Positions 1 through 12,386 of a stretch of DNA of 64,000 nucleotides are shown here, one piece after another. Within the stretch, counting starts at the first letter, position 1. Each line of letters opens with the position of its first letter. The notes below the pieces were generated by a model. It ran no database searches and was not told where the DNA came from. It worked only from the letters and a program-made list of their open reading frames with translations. Position numbers and translations under genes: made by a program. Origin of the DNA: Paramacrobiotus metropolitanus (taxonomy: Eukaryota > Tardigrada > Eutardigrada > Parachela > Macrobiotidae); NCBI RefSeq assembly GCF_019649055.1, contig NW_026570340.1, forward strand, positions 186,001 to 250,000, in the 5' to 3' direction.

Positions 1-390
1 AACTGAATAAAAAAATTTTAAAATGAAAGGGAAAATCCCATACACTCACAACGATTCGCAAATGGTGGGGATTCCGGGGAAGAATGACGGGGAAAGAAAG
101 TCAAAACAGCCGCATTATCCAAAACAAATTGCCAAATTAAAATTAAAAAATACATTCCTAATTCCACAAGACCAAAACTAAGATAATATTAAATACTTTA
201 AAAAAGGGAAAATTCACTGCATAAATTCCCATAAAATAATTTCCAAAAATAAAGAAACAAATGGCAGAAATATAAGAAAAATGCAGAAAAAAACTGCAGG
301 AAAATAATAGTAGAAAAAAATCGACAATGAAATGCAAGTGGCAGGAAGAAGGGAAATTCCCGTAATAATTTACAACAGTGCTTTGCTCAC

Positions 391-853
391 CTTCGACAAT
401 CAAGGCCGTGACGGCCACACTGACGGCGCTGACGAGGCTGAACCCGAGAAAGACCCCCAACGGCGTGAGAACGAACACTCCGAGCACGGTGCAGAAGACG
501 CCGAGGGCGGGGTGCTGCAGGAAGAGCAGGAACAGCGACTGCGCCACGTCCAGCAGCAGGTCCTTGTAGGCGTTCAGCGCGTGCCACAGCACGCCCAGCC
601 CGCGCAGGTACACGCCCAGGGGCGGCGGCACGTCCAGCAGGGGCCCGCTGTACAGGCTGTGGATGCGCGTCTTCTCCGACTGATCGGGATCCTCGGCCGT
701 GCTGACGCGCGTCGCCCCCATGGCGTCGAAGGGGAAGTTGGCCTTGTAGGCGTGCACGCGCGGCAGTTCGGTGGACTCGCGGACCTCGGTGCGCTCGCTG
801 TAGTAGGTGGGTTTGGCGTTGGAGGAGTTGACCGAGTCGGGCTGGTACGTCAT
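391..853 (-). CDS. LDAF1/promethin-like lipid-droplet protein, first coding exon
   Basis: The exon opens with ATG at 853 and ends at a good donor (GAAG|GTGAGC) at 390, leaving phase 1, so the gene continues leftwards out of the window. About 154 residues are encoded: a polar, Tyr/Ser-rich N-terminus, then a long hydrophobic stretch beginning HPALGVF and ending TALIVEG. Human LDAF1 (promethin, TMEM159) has a similarly placed block that starts HPFLAF, has a Pro-Gly in the middle and ends LEG. Members of that family form a membrane hairpin and work with seipin at ER sites where lipid droplets form. The match rests on this block only, so an unrelated hairpin membrane protein remains possible. The 390 bases to the left look like AT-rich intron. 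Confidence 0.5.
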
Positions 854-2133
854 GACAGAAGAGCAGGAACAGGAATAGACAGACGCGTATCGATCGCCGT
901 TGTGCCGGTACTGGGAGCGATACGGATACGGACAGGGACACGCTTCCCACGCAGAATGCTGGTTACAGTCCGCTGCGTCGATGCTGCGCCTTCCCGTGTC
1001 AGGAAAACAATCAACAGTTGACTATTACAGCAATGCAGTTCCAAACTGGAATCTGCCATACAGACGGCACGCACTGCCGCCGCATTTCGGATTTTACAGA
1101 AATTAACTGTATTTTTTGTTACACTGCAGTCGCCGCCCACTCCACAGCAAACAGCTGTTTACTGCCCGGCCATTGGCTGCCATATCGTAGCGTATGAATT
1201 TGACCGTGCGACGGCGTGCGTACAACGGTACAAGTGCTCAGTTCTGTACGTTAATTTTGTTTAATATTACTTATTGTTAGTGAAATAATAATATCAAAAT
1301 TAGTTTATTTGGAAGTAAAACAAGTAAGTATATCGCCACTAAAACCGATACTTTATAAAGTTTATTTAATAAAGCAACTTAGAATTCCGTATACCGAAAT
1401 CCACTATAAGTAGATACGAGGTACAGGTATTGGGCTGCAGTACAGCACTTGCAAGTTGTAAGAACAATAAAGCGGCGCTGTATCATTCCATAAATTACTG
1501 TTAAATATGATTACATTTTCATACAAATTAATAATCTTTGATGGCGTACGCCGCCGTATGGTACGAGGGTACGACACTTTCTAGCCGTACTCAAAATAAT
1601 AAATTTAATGTTAATTGTGTACTATCCAAGTATTGTACATATTATACGGAAGTATTACCGGCATCTCCACGGACAGACAAATGGCATCAATCTCAATCCT
1701 CACGACGCATGGAAACTGGAATTATTAAGGAATTCTCACTTCCGGTCACAACCGCCTAAATAAGGACGTTATCCGTAGTCATCAATACGCATCCAGAATT
1801 GTTATAATCATAGGATGGTGATCGTACTATCGTAGTATCTCAGAATGGAACCATTATTAACTGCTTAGTATTTGTATCTGACAATATTCTATCTCACTCC
1901 TTCTTTATTACAAACCATCACTTAAACACGTGTTAAAGAAGCAGTTACAAAAACAACAACTCGTTAAACATTTCCGCTTTCTCCACCGTGCCCAAAACAG
2001 AAACCGCGTTACCACGCTGTATCTCTATAGACAGACGTTGTCGAAGAAATTCGTGCGAGCGGGCTTCTCCTGAATGAGAACGTAATCTCTTCCCAAGTTC
2101 TTTTATAATGGCAATATAGAAGAACTGGGGAAG

Positions 2134-2194
2134 AATGGCAAAAATATATTCTATTATTTTCTTTTATAATGGCAAAAATATATTCTATTATTTT
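2134..2194. repeat. 34-base tandem duplication
   Basis: The 27-base block that starts AATGGCAAAAATATATTC occurs at 2134-2160 and again 34 bases on at 2168-2194. The copies are identical, which points to a recent slippage duplication. No function is evident. Confidence 0.8.
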
Positions 2195-2722
2195 TGCCTT
2201 TCAGCAGAATATTAAGTAACTTCACTACTAACTTGTATACCCGTATAATAACTGCAAAATAAGATCAGTGCAAGAAAACTGACGTCAAAACGATGCAATG
2301 TCATCCAGTTTATCTCGTTGGATATGCACGTATACAGTATTATACAGTACATCAGTACGTGCACAAACACAGGTTTATTTCCGGAAAAATGGCGCCGCAA
2401 AATATTACATTCTATCCGCATATAAAATTCTGCAGTATATTCTGTAGCTCCACAGTACTTACTACTTAATGTGTACGGGTGGGAATTGAATGGCGACCGG
2501 AAGTTTGGTGCATGTCGATTATAAAGAGAAGCGCAGCGTTACAGATATCTGATCGTGAGATGGGTACATGCCGCGCGTTATAACTAGTCAATCAGCAGAA
2601 ATTTGTTTACTCTGTCGCAATCAACAGGAGTTGTTGAATGTTGTTGTGACAGGAATATCAGCAGGCCTCTTGCGATTGTGCAGCGGACAGGTGCACGACA
2701 AACTCCTGACAACGCGAAACGC

Positions 2723-2744
2723 TATATCTATATATATAGATATA
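2723..2744. repeat. Perfect 22-base AT palindrome
   Basis: The sequence reads the same on both strands over 22 bases (TATATCTATAT followed by its reverse complement). It may be only an AT microsatellite with a point of symmetry. Confidence 0.7.
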
Positions 2745-3191
2745 CTCTGTGTTTAAATTTGGAGGAAAACACCTGATCCAGCTATAGCCCGCGTCAACGT
2801 TTTATTGTACAATACAATTCAGCTGTACATGCGTTGTACCTGTATAAGATATATGCTCAGGGTCCCACCTCGCTAGTTATTAGTTATTACTAGCGGTTTA
2901 TAATTATTTTGTAATATTTATAATTATTCTATACGTATACACAGTTACATATTATATATTTATAGTACATCTCATCTAATAACTAAATTTTATCGTTAAT
3001 TATAAATTTATACGTACGTGGCGTGCTTGTACTTGTACGCTGCGTTCAACTTGTTCGTAAGTAAACAAAGTTTTCAGAGTTCAGACTGTGCAACACATAC
3101 GGGTGCTGTTTATATAATTAATCACAAGTCCGCTAATAACAACTTTTCTCAGCTGACAATGAATTGCAATGATAATTGCACGCGTTTCCAT

Positions 3192-3219
3192 AATTCCTCC
3201 ACGAAATCATGGAGGAATT
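3192..3219. repeat. Hairpin with 10-bp perfect stem
   Basis: AATTCCTCCA at 3192-3201 is followed by an eight-base loop and then by the exact reverse complement at 3210-3219. It lies in gene-free DNA and is not followed by a T-run. Its role is unknown. Confidence 0.7.
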
Positions 3220-4630
3220 GTAGTTATTGTACGCAAATTGCGATATTGTAGTCTTGAAATTTTAATCATAAGTACACAACCACCTACGTATAGATATCTA
3301 TACGAAGTATACGATACGATACTCGCTAATGTTCGCAAGCGGAATTGAGATTAAAATACTTTTGATAATGCGCACTGCGCAGCGCCGGAAAGGACACCGG
3401 CACTTTTCTGCTTATCCCCCCATTATATCATTATCGTACAAATTTCTGTTTTTTCGATCTTTAGTAGTAGATCGAGATTTTCTTCTTTACTACAGCATCA
3501 ACAGACAGAGGAAACAGGCGCTGAATCACAGAAGACATTATTTTAATCAAAATTAGGCGAGGCTGGTGCCGTCCTCAGGAGGGATGCCGCGTTTCCGCGC
3601 CGAATTTCCACGTGTCCACTTGTAATAACATTCCAATTAATCAAATCAAGCAAATCACGACTTATTATTAAATTAAAAATTATTATTGTAAATTCTGTAA
3701 GTCAGCAGTCTTTGTAGTACAAGTACTGCAGTACAAGTACATGTAAGTACTTCACACCTTCACAGTGCACATAAAATTAATACAATACTTAATTATAATT
3801 ATGGCCGGAAGTGCATCGATGCTGTATGCACTATGCAGTACGCAGTGCGCACTATGCACAGTACTGTATCGCGAGTGCAGTGTGTGCCGTCCGCGGTGGA
3901 GCAGCTGCGCCATGGCGCACGGCTTTACGCTTCGGACTCTGTGGCTCAAGCAGTCTGTAATCTGAATTTCCAGTTGCTGCGAAATCCTAAATCCGCATTG
4001 CGCATTCGGTTATCCGTTCTCGATTTTTAATCCTGGTGGAAGGAACCTGAGCTGAAATTCTGCTGATTCCGATCTGCGAAGCGAAGAATCAGGCAGATTT
4101 CAGATTTCTCATTTGAATACTGACATTGTGGTGTTTAGCGCGAGGGATCCTCTTTTGGGGTGTGGTTGTGATATAAGTTGGCTGTTGATCTGTGATTGTC
4201 GCAGTGTGGATTAAAATCCTCGGCAGTTTGGCTGGAAAATACAGATAGATTTTGTCAGCCTGGTGTCAGTCCGTCCGTGGATCTCAGTCTGTGGTTTCTT
4301 GCCATCTACTCGTATCATTTATTCTGGCGCGGTGTGAGCGGTTCCCGTCCGAGTCCGACATTCGTATCCGCGATTGAAGTAGTTGAATATCTATCCCGTT
4401 AGTGAATCAACTGAAGCTGAGGAGTGAGAGGAATATTACTATCTGGCGAAGCCGCGAAAGGAACTGGAGGAGATCGGATAGAGAGTAGCTGCGTCTGATC
4501 CATCTAATTAGTAATTAGATTGATCGGGATATAGAGCCGCGTGATAGAGTGATTGGCGTGGTATTCCTCTTGAGTCTTGACAGACCAGTGAGATAACTCA
4601 GATAGGACTCATAGGAGCAGGATAAATAAA

Positions 4631-7614
4631 ATGCCCGACACGACGCTGTACGATCTGCTGGGCGTCCGGCCCAACGCCAGCGACGCGGACATCAAGAAGG
4701 TAATCGAGTAGCCTAAGTGAGTGATTAATCATTGCCTGGCAGGCTCAGGCTGGCACCGACACAGACAGCGCAGTGTGCAACTGGTGCGGATGGAGGGAAG
4801 GCACTCAAGGCAGCTGGTCCCGTCCCGGACCCCGGTCGTGATCAGTGTGATGCAGTCAATTCTGTACTGCAATGACATGTACAGCTGTAGTGTATCTGTA
4901 GGCGTACCGGAAGATGGCCAAGCAGTACCATCCCGACAAGAACACGGACGAGGCGCAGAACGAGAAGGTGCGTATCCGGTTAGATGTAGTATTACTCTGC
5001 AGATGGCTGTGTGCCACTGCCACTGTGCAGTTGCAGTTGAGGATCACTAACATTGACGCTGGCTTATTCTGACGGCTGATTAATTGTACTGGTTCATGTT
5101 GTATTGCGTTGCGTGTTGTTGTGCAGTTCAAGGAGATGAGCTTCGCCTACGAGGTGCTGACGGACCCGCAGAAGCGCCAGACCTACGACCGCGGCGGCAT
5201 GCAGGCCCTCAAGGAGGGCGGCGGCGCGCGTAAGTGCTCCAGTTGAATTATTCACTTTATCCAGTCAAATTCAGTGTAATTCACTGTAATGCCTTGGTCG
5301 GTACTGGTAGTAGCCGCCGTTAGCTGATCTTTCATTCTTCTGTTGACGTAGTTGATGATTTCTCCTGGAGTAACTGTTCTTGTCCGCAGCTGTTAGCGTC
5401 TTGGCGTTTGTATGGGTGTGTGGCTATAAGTTGCTGGTGATGTTGCAGAGGGCTTCGAGGACGTGTTCGAGCACCTGTTCGGCGGAGGCATGGGCATGGG
5501 CGGGGGCTTCTTCGGCAACATGTTCGGCGGCGGCGGGATGCGCGGAGGTATGGGCCGCGGTGGACGGATGCACGGCGAGGACACCGTGTTCCCCCTCAAG
5601 TATGCATGGCCTGTCCTGTCCTGTATTTAATTCTTAACATGCGTGCAGTTCGACGGCCTAACGTTTCGGCTGTTTCTCCTTCCTTTCTGGCAGTGTGACG
5701 CTGGAAGATCTCTACAAGGGCAAGACGGTCAAGATTTCCATTGACAAGACCGTGCTCTGTTCCCAGTGCAACGGGTAAGCAGACTTCCCGACTACAACGG
5801 TTATGCGTGATTTACGCTCATTTTATGCTGATGTAGGTACGGCGGGAAGAGCGGCGCCGGGGGGCGCTGCGGACAGTGCCGCGGGTCGGGGGTGCGCGTG
5901 ACGCTGCGCCCCATCGGGCCGGGCATGATGCAGCAGGTGCAGGAGGAGTGCGGCAAGTGCCGCGGAACAGGTACAGTACTGTGCACTAGCTAATTAATTG
6001 CAATTTCATTCGGCAATTCTTTGATTTATCGTTGGTCAGGCAGTTGTTCAAGAATAATTGGTGATGTTGTTAGTAATTAATTGGCTGTGTTATGCATGTG
6101 CAGGCAACGACTTTGCGGACGCGGACCGCTGCAAGAAGTGCGACGGGAAGCAGACGGTGCGCGAGAAGAAGCTGCAGGAGATCGAGGTGGACAAGGGCCG
6201 CAAGCACGGCGACAAGATCCTGCTGCGCGGCGCCGGCGACCAGAAGGTGTGTAGATAAGGATAGTCGTGCTTGCCAGGATGACCCTGTAAACGTGTCTTG
6301 TCTGGCCGTGTCTAGCCCAACGTGGAGGCCGGCGACGTGATCGTGGTGCTGCAGATGGCCAAGCACGACACCTTCGACCGCGAGGGCCCGCACCTCCTCG
6401 TCAAGATGGACGTGGACCTCGTCGAGGCCCTCTGCGGCATGCACCGCCCCTTGACGCACCTCGACGGCCGCACGCTCATGGTCACGCGCAAACCCGGCCA
6501 ACTCATCACGCCCAGTGAGTGCACCCGCCGGTTTTAATCAGGGTTACCTTTCGGATAATTATACCCGTTCCTTTATACTTTCGGATAATTATACTCGAGC
6601 TATAATTATCCTGCGGTTTTTCTTACGAGATAGATCTGTTTTTGTTCTCGTTCATTTTTCTATGCCTTTACATCAAATTACATGCTCCTTTTCTTCGTAA
6701 CCGTTATATCTCCATTTTATTATATATCTTACCTACGTGTATTGCTGTTTCGCGTTGCATTTTTATATTTTTATTTGTGTATGCCTAATGCCTGTACGGT
6801 AATCCCTAACCTGTATATTCTTGATTTGCATTTCTGTTTTTTTCTGATGATGGATGATGTGTGTGTGTGTTGTAGCGGACATTTACACGGTGGTGGGCGA
6901 GGGCATGCCCATCTACCGCAACCCCACCGAGCACGGCAACCTCATCGTCAAGTTCACCATCAACTTCCCCCCGACCAACTGGACGAGTGCCGAGAATATT
7001 AAGGTATCTTGCCCAGTCACTTTTCTCTCTAACGCAGTTCATTTTCCACGAAAATCTCCCAGCTGGATATTAAAAACAGAAGAAATTCAGCGACTTCCGG
7101 TGCGTGACGCAGTTGCCACCGCCCGCTGCGGCAGTGTAATACCCATTTTATCTTGGCAGTTTTGTAAAATTCCCGGTCATTTTCCTTTTCGATTTCTCTT
7201 CACAAAAACCGACCAACTCTTCACTTCATACAAAAAAATAAATAAAAAATAAGGAATAATTTCTTTAAAAATAAAAATGCGGAATAAATTGTAGGAAGCC
7301 TTTCTAAATTGTACTTACGTCGTTTGGAAGCCAAAAAAATTATGGAAAAAAATTGGGAAAAAAATAGAAAAAATACGTGAGTGTTTGATTGGTGTGTGTA
7401 GAAGCTGGAGGATCTGCTGGGACCGAAGCCGGCGTTGTCGCTGCCGGCCGGCGTCAGTCTGGCCGACGCGGAGGAAGCGGCCCTGCACGAGTTGGACCCG
7501 GCCGCGCACGGCCACGCCAACCATTCCGGCCAGCGCTCGGAGGCCTACCACGACGACGAGGACGAGGAGGGGGCCCACGGCGCCCCCGGGGGCGTGCGCT
7601 GCGCCACGCAGTAG
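4631..7614 (+). CDS. DNAJA: DNAJA-type (class A) Hsp40 co-chaperone
   Basis: Ten exons join cleanly: 4631-4699, 4902-4967, 5127-5229, 5449-5599, 5694-5774, 5837-5970, 6104-6246, 6316-6514, 6876-7003 and 7402-7614. They give 428 residues (human DNAJA2 has 412). The J domain begins at residue 6 and carries HPD at 33-35, the motif that stimulates the Hsp70 ATPase. A Gly/Phe/Met-rich linker follows ([13 protein letters not shown]). Four CxxC zinc motifs come next, starting CSQCNGYG at residue 152, then [16 protein letters not shown] and CKKCDGK. The client-binding beta domains run to the end. The last residues, CATQ, form a CaaX box, so farnesylation and loose membrane attachment are expected; DNAJA2 ends similarly (CAHQ). 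The product should act in the cytosol with Hsc70. The start is fixed by alignment to the family (TLYDLLGV). Assignment to DNAJA1 or DNAJA2 is uncertain; the tail favours DNAJA2. Confidence 0.96.
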
Positions 7615-8201
7615 CCGGACTCCGCCCGCCGCGGACTATTTGCGCTCCCTCGTCCCCCGGACGGAGACGCGCACCAGCCGCACTGGCTGGCTCGCCGTCG
7701 AGGAACGCCGGCAGCGGACAGGGACGTCGCCATGGTGATGTGCTTGTGTTTTTTGCGTTGCTGGTCGCCGGCTTTTCTTGCGGGCCGGTCTACAGTTTAC
7801 TGACACTGTCTACGATTATTTAATCCAAAAAAACCGACTTTTCTCTTGCTTGTCGACTTTTTTCTCTCTTTCTTTTCGTAATTTTCTTCAAATTCCCTCG
7901 ATGGATATGCGACACTGTTACTGCACTGTGTGCGGCTTTATTAGTTTCTTCTCTTCTTTTCACGAGCAATGAAAGTCAGCAGTGTTTAACGGGTGATTCG
8001 TAATACTTTGATTTACTAAATTTATTTAACGCATTTGTTTCCTTCAGTCAGCGGTGTTTAGCACGGGCGCAAAACGCAATCAACAGTCAGTAGCAAGAGT
8101 ATAAAAAATGGCCAAAAATAAATTAAACCATAAAAATCACAACGAACACATTGGGAAGGCATAGAAGTGAAGAGGTTGTTGAAACTTGAATGGTATTCTG
8201 A
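7615..8201. other. Convergent 3' flank of DNAJA and PEPD
   Basis: The two genes end facing each other across 587 bases. The left part is the DNAJA 3' untranslated region, and the T-rich stretch after 7800 is non-coding. I see no separate gene here. Confidence 0.6.
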
Positions 8202-11200
8202 TCAGGCGTGGCGGGATTCGGCCATGAAGGCCTCGATCTCGTCGACGGTGCGCGGCACATCCGTCAGCAGCTCCATGCCGTGCTGCGTCACGATGATGTC
8301 GTCCTCGATGCGCACGCCGCCGAAGCCGCGGAAGCGCTTGATCATGTCCGCCACCAGGAATTTGCCGTGCTCGGGATGCGCCAGCGCCGCGTCCAACAAC
8401 TACACACACAACCAACCATATTAATCGAAAAAATTTTAACTAAAATGTAAAATAATCGGAAGCGACATCCAATTACCTCAAAATTACGTACATATAAAAC
8501 CTATTTAATCCGAAATAATGTAAACATGAAACCTAAAATAGTCTAGAAGATCTCTGATTAAATCCAAAATAATGAAAATATAAAATCATAAATAATCTGA
8601 AATATTATCTAATTAATTCAAAATAATGTAAAAATAAAATCCGAAATAATGCAAATACACAATCGAAAATACAATGAAATAATGTCTAATTAATTCAAAA
8701 GAAAATCTGAAATAATGTAGATATAATTCGACTGACCGGATCGATGAAGTAGCATCCCGGCTCGACGGTGAGGACCATGCCCGGCTGCAGGACGCGCGTG
8801 GTGCGCAGACTGCGCAGGCCGGGCTTGTTAATCCTCGCCGTCCCGGCCGGGTAGCCGCCGACGTCGTGCACGTCGATGCCCAGCAAATGGCCCAGTCCGT
8901 GCGGCATGAAGACGGCCGGCAGCCGCGCCTCCATCATCTGCTCCACGTCGCCCTGCAGCAGGCCGCCCCGCTTCAGCTCCTCCAGCAGCGTCCGCTCGGC
9001 CAGCAGGTGCATCTCCAGCCAGGACACGCCCGGCTTGATGGCCGCCATCACGCCGCGGTTGGCCTTCAGCACCGCCTCGTAGACGAGTTTCTGGTCGGGG
9101 CTGAACTTGCCGTTGGCCGGGAAGGAGCAGGTGATGTCCGACGCGTAGCAGTAGTACTCCGCGCCCATGTCGAACAGGCTGCAAGTGAGAAAATTAACAC
9201 AACAAATAAATAAAGAAATATATATACATATATCCACATATATCTAGCAATTACACAATAACATAAGAATAAATAGGAATAAAATAGAAATAAATAGGAA
9301 GAGATGTATGTCGATCCACTGACCACATGTCGCCGTCGTTGATGACGCGGTCGTTGACGTTGTAGTGCAGCGTGCCCGAGTTCTCGCCGGTGCCGCAGAT
9401 GCAGGTGTAGGCCACGTGACGACACCCGCCGCCGCCGTACGCCGCGTGCAGGAATTCGCTGCGACAACGAACAGCGTATTGCCTTAATGTGTATTTAACC
9501 AACCATGGCCGAACGGCACTGGATATTCACCACCGACCTTTCCAGCTGGTACTCCTTCATGCCCGGCCGCACTTTGCGCATCACTTCGCGGTGCGCCGCG
9601 CTGCTGATCTTGTTGGCGTACCGCAGCACTTCCTGCTCGTCCACCGTCTTCAACAGCCGACTGCAAATCAGCACTGACTGTTAAGACTAACTTCAATGCG
9701 GGAAATAAGAGAAATAAAATTTATCAGAGATTGCACAGAATAATTGGAGAAACATGCACAGAATACTTGAATCTAAATGAAATTTCGACGAAAGTGCCGG
9801 TCTGTGGACTGACCATTCGCATATTTCGGGATAGAGGAGACTGCTGTCGACGCGGAAGCGCTCGATGCCCTTGAAGCTGGCCTCCTTGGTGGTCTTGCCG
9901 CTGTCGGAGTTGACGCCCGTCAGCGTCAGCAGCAGCGCCTCCGCCGGCAGCTTGTCCGCCATCTCGTCCGTGTAGTGCACCTCGTCCACCATGTAGCGAC
10001 TCTTGAAGTCCGCCAGCGTCCACAGTCTACCCACCACGACAAAACACAACACTTGTCAGCCAAACCAACGTAATGCCAAATGACTACACTGTATATACGA
10101 GTATTTATTAATCCATATTCGCTTTGAAATCGCATCACACTGAATCTGAACATCCATTGCCATCATAATGATTCGATAATCAAATTACTCAGCATTATTT
10201 TTTGACCATCATTTAGATGAATAAATTGTCAAGTGTTATAATTATCTGTAGCAGCGAGACCGTACTTGCCCATCCAGACGGCGTAGGAGTCGGGGAGGCG
10301 CGGCACGAAGAGCGTGCTGCTGCCGGTGCGGACGTCGATGGCGCCGAGGCAGTCGGGCTCCAGGACGCCGAAGGCCCAGTGGAAGAAGGACTCCTGCATT
10401 GAATGCCGTTGAATGAGCGGGAAGCGGTGGATTAAGCGATCTGCCAAACGGTCTGTTAGGGTGACCTACCTGGCGGAAGAGCAGGTCGACGTCGGTGCAG
10501 TAGCGCGTGTCGGAGGGGCCGCCCTGCAGCAGCACCACCAGCCGGCTGTCGGCCATGCCCGAGGAGGGCGCCGCCGCCGTCTGCTGCCGCAGCAGTCGCT
10601 GGCACAGCCGCTCGCGGTTCTTGGCGAAGAGCTTCATCGACACCTTATGCTTGCCCACCGCGTACGCCGGCCTACACAATCAAACAAACAACAACCATCA
10701 ACACAAACATTAATCACCCGACCGACAGATATCTGTACTGTATCGCACGCAGCGTTTAAAGAACACCACTGCAACGTGTCATACGATTATCAATCAATAC
10801 AATCCACCATTTCCCGAGCAAGTATTTCCACTAATACGGTCTCTTAACTACTGACTGAGCATTTAGTAAAAAAAGCATCTCCTCACCGCTAACGCTCAAA
10901 CGAGTACGCATTACTTTACTGCTTCCATATTTCCTGTATATTTCTCCTTCCCCAACAAATACAAACAAGGAAATAAAGAGAAAAACAATCAATAAAAAAA
11001 TAAAAGAACAATTATCAAGTAACTACATTTACCTAACATTACTACATTTAACTAACAAGGTTAAATCAACTGGGGAATAATAATACGGTATATGTTCAAG
11101 TGTGGACAGCAAAAGACAAAAATGACAACACCATCACTATGAGTATGAAGCATCAGAACAAGCGAGTACATAATACAGTATTACTCAGTTACTGCAATAA

Positions 11201-11342
11201 AATTCAATCAACACAACACAGAGAGTTGTGCCACTTGCCCGTGTCCCGTGCCGTCTCCCAGCGAGGCCTTCCGCGGCAGTTCGTGCGGATGAGCGTGCGT
11301 GTGGGTCTGCGGGTGCGGATGCGAGCCGTGCTCCGATGCCAT
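8202..11342 (-). CDS. PEPD: Xaa-Pro dipeptidase (prolidase)
   Basis: Eight exons, in coding order 11239-11342, 10470-10671, 10266-10393, 9814-10026, 9538-9660, 9324-9458, 8737-9178 and 8202-8399, give 514 residues (human 493). The enzyme splits dipeptides with C-terminal proline or hydroxyproline, the last step of collagen peptide recycling in the cytosol. All five ligands of the two-metal (Mn) centre are visible with the human spacing: D305, D316, H399 (in [12 protein letters not shown]), E441 (TVEPG) and E481 (VRIED). The pita-bread fold is complete. Two oddities stand out. Exon 1 adds a His-rich leader ([17 protein letters not shown]). Intron 1 appears to start with GC (GG|GCAAGT), because only that donor gives the phase needed by exon 2. 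The gene is divergent from CYC1 and convergent with DNAJA. Confidence 0.96.
8437..8720. repeat. Degenerate AT-rich tandem repeat in PEPD intron 7
   Basis: Variants of a roughly 30-base unit containing AAATAATGTAAA and TAAATTCAAAATAATG recur across the intron. The copies are well diverged. It looks like an old minisatellite. Confidence 0.55.
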
Positions 11343-12386
11343 TTTCCTTAAGGCCTAAGAAACGACAACAAATCACGAAATGGGACGAGCAAGCTGCAGC
11401 TTGTGCCAAAACACTGAAATAGATTCTAGTCATTCAGCGATCGTCCCACTTCCGCCACCAGCCATCCCCGCACTTCACTGCTTTCTTATCGCGCGTCGCG
11501 ATAAGATAATAACTGATAACGATTACTGTGGACGGCGATAAACACTGCCATCGACTGATAACCAACACGACACGGACAGACACCAATATTTTATCGATGT
11601 GCGCATTCCACATTTTTCACTTTTCCACGGACACAATCAACTTCTACTGGCTATTTTCCTAGCTGGTCCAATTAAATTACACTTTACCATCGTCTACTCG
11701 TCAAATTTAAAGCAAATCAACAAACTCTAATCGTACACGTACAGTACAGTATACTGCTTACTGTTTTCGAGTGACTCGACGCTCCTCTTCTCCACGCTTC
11801 ACGCACAAACACGGTCTGGTAACAATTCCAAACAGACAAATCAGAAAAGCCTCTTCTGCCACCAAATTCCCGAGACGCACGAAACACACGGGTCCCGATT
11901 TGCCAGGGTGAACTGGCGTGCAGGAAAAAAGCAGGATAAACAGCGCTCGTTAAGTTCTGTACAGTGGCAGAAAGCATGTTTTGACTGGTTTTTTGCTGCT
12001 GACTGTGGTCCGATTCGCGGAAGGATGCAGCAAGAAAATTAACTGGCCAATTTAATAACGGTCCGGTGCGTCGAATCGTAAACAAATTGTAACACGAGCC
12101 GCTGTGACGCATCACTGGCACATTACGGCAGATAAGTGCATGGGCGGGCCAATCGGCTGGCGAACGAACCGGTCCGGAGCCGGACTGGCTGCAGTGTGAG
12201 GCGTGAGTGCATCGGGCGAGTGCTAGAACACGTTACGACGCCCGGGATCGTCTGCGAAGTGCGATGCACATGTTTCGCTGTTTTGCCTCTTTCTTCTTCC
12301 CTTTGGAGATGTAAAGCCATCCACCTTTGCCCTCTTTCTGACACGTTCCATGCGGATTAACCTTGGCTGATCGGGGAGCAGTAAGA
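11343..12386. other. Divergent promoter space between PEPD and CYC1
   Basis: About 1.04 kb separates the two start codons. No TATA box stands out. A near-symmetric TTATCGCGCGTCGCGATAA element lies near 11485 and resembles a DREF-type or palindromic promoter site. No gene is seen. Confidence 0.5.

Larger units (their letters stand above)
854..4630. other. Intergenic space between divergent LDAF1-like and DNAJA genes
   Basis: This 3.8 kb holds the 5' flanks of two divergent genes. It is AT-rich and the open frames in it are short and without coding character. It contains a 34-base tandem duplication, a perfect 22-base palindrome and a 10-base-pair hairpin, listed separately. I see no further gene. 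The 5' untranslated leaders of both neighbours must lie inside, but their ends cannot be set from sequence. Confidence 0.6.

Noticed and set aside
332-1021. 229-codon plus-strand frame at the left edge
   Set aside because: It lies opposite the LDAF1-like exon and is Arg/Gln/His-rich, typical of antisense frames to GC3-rich exons.
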